Shown here piece by piece: positions 5,796 through 6,172 of a stretch of 6,172 nucleotides of DNA. Position 1 is the stretch's first letter. Each line of letters opens with the position of its first letter. The translations under genes were made by a program, and so were the position numbers. The notes below the pieces were generated by a model, which did no database searches, was not told the DNA's origin, and saw only the letters and a program-made list of their open reading frames with translations. This DNA is from Verrucomicrobiota bacterium. Lineage in GTDB: Bacteria; Verrucomicrobiota; Verrucomicrobiia; Opitutales; Seribacteraceae. Where the stretch lies: contig JACNJI010000392.1 in assembly GCA_014382645.1 (NCBI GenBank), forward strand, positions 1-6,172. The letters run 5' to 3'.

Positions 5796-6172
5796 GTCTA
5801 CGGCGACCCCGCAGTAATCAAACAATACCAAGCTTCCAACCTCTCCAGTTTCGTGGAGGCAAACAGTTCGATCAAACCGCATGGACTTTGGATTTTCGAT
5901 ACTCTTGACGATGTCGACAAAGCTCTTGTCGGCTATCCTCTCCGTTACATGCCGCCCGCCGGACAAACGGGCCTGATTGCCGATCTTCATTCGACCGATC
6001 ACCTCTCCGTGCCGAAAAAAGGTTACTTGATCGTCAACCATACCTTGTCCGAGGCAATGGGTCCCGGCAGCGACGTCACCATTTACTCTCTCCTGTTAGA
6101 CCTCAGGATCAAAACCGCCAGTCCAGGGCGTGCCCTTTTCAATACGAATCGCTACGCAAGCAACGACGGGGG
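5796..6172 (+). pseudogene. LamG/concanavalin-like domain segment, frameshifted from the metzincin-like part and cut by the window edge
   Basis: Read from GTC 5796 (frame of codon 5799), the sequence stays open for about 125 codons to the right edge. It begins YGDPAVIKQYQASNL, then HGLWIFDTLDDVDKALVG, GLIADLH, KKGYLIVNH, DVTIYSLLLDLRI, ALFNTN and YASNDG. The order 'GLW-F-D-- ATVG', 'Y-LL-D-R-', 'LF-T' and 'ND' resembles the LamG-like jelly-roll domains of secreted bacterial proteins, which often bind glycans. No credible start codon with a ribosome binding site is seen; ATG 5775 in this frame lacks one. It is therefore more likely the displaced continuation of the upstream protein than a separate gene. 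The remainder, possibly with a C-terminal anchor, is outside the window. Confidence 0.55.

Noticed and set aside
5778..6041. Minus-strand open frame of 87 codons over the LamG-like region
   Set aside because: No recognisable motif, and the + strand frame of codon 5799 gives a coherent LamG-like sequence over the same bases.
1..6172. CRISPR array, tRNA/rRNA gene, insertion sequence or phage defence system
   Set aside because: I saw no regularly spaced repeats, no tRNA-like fold, and no transposase or integrase motifs. The SNF2 ATPase occurs in some defence islands, but here it overlaps alaS and has no nuclease or methylase partner in view.

Overview
The window looks like a piece of a bacterial chromosome, most likely from the Verrucomicrobiota (Opitutae/Puniceicoccales-like). 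This rests mainly on the Trp/Tyr-rich C-terminal repeats of the third gene (units such as NWIYHEHLGWLYP and VWLYHPNLNWLWT). I recall that style from secreted proteins of marine Opitutae, but I could not run a search, so the lineage is an inference. All convincing genes are on the + strand.

Layout: (1) 1-1301 is the C-terminal part of alanyl-tRNA synthetase (alaS), covering the editing domain, coiled coil and DHHA1/C-Ala domain; the catalytic core lies before the window. (2) 1298-3787 is a complete 829-residue SNF2-family (DEAQ-box) ATPase. It starts at a GTG overlapping the alaS TGA by 4 nt, so the two are probably translationally coupled. (3) After 48 bases, 3836-5179 encodes a secreted protein: signal peptide, N-terminal beta-type domain, M23 (LytM-like) zinc peptidase domain, a triple Trp/Tyr repeat, and a Ser/Asn linker. 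(4) From 5093 onward the reading belongs to a different protein type: the start of a metzincin-like metalloprotease domain, then a LamG/concanavalin-like domain running off the right edge.

The right-hand third is the most interesting part. The metzincin-like domain begins in frame inside the tail of the M23 protein, is cut by an amber codon (TAG 5177-5179), resumes at the very next codon in the same frame, and continues to about 5795. There the coding signal moves to the next frame; one surplus C in ATCC at 5792-5795 would explain the shift. The zinc motif also reads PELGH instead of HELGH and seems to lack residues just before it. The simplest reading is a large M23 + Trp/Tyr repeat + metzincin + LamG secreted protein that has decayed into a pseudogene. 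Sequencing or assembly error, amber readthrough with a +1 frameshift, or split genes are alternatives.

The alaS-SNF2 pair looks like ordinary chromosomal backbone. The secreted region is visibly less GC-rich (hand counts: 34/60 G+C at 541-600 and 35/60 at 1981-2040, against 28/60 at 4081-4140 and 24/60 at 4921-4980), which fits accessory or fast-evolving surface genes. I saw no tRNA, rRNA, CRISPR array, insertion sequence or convincing terminator.
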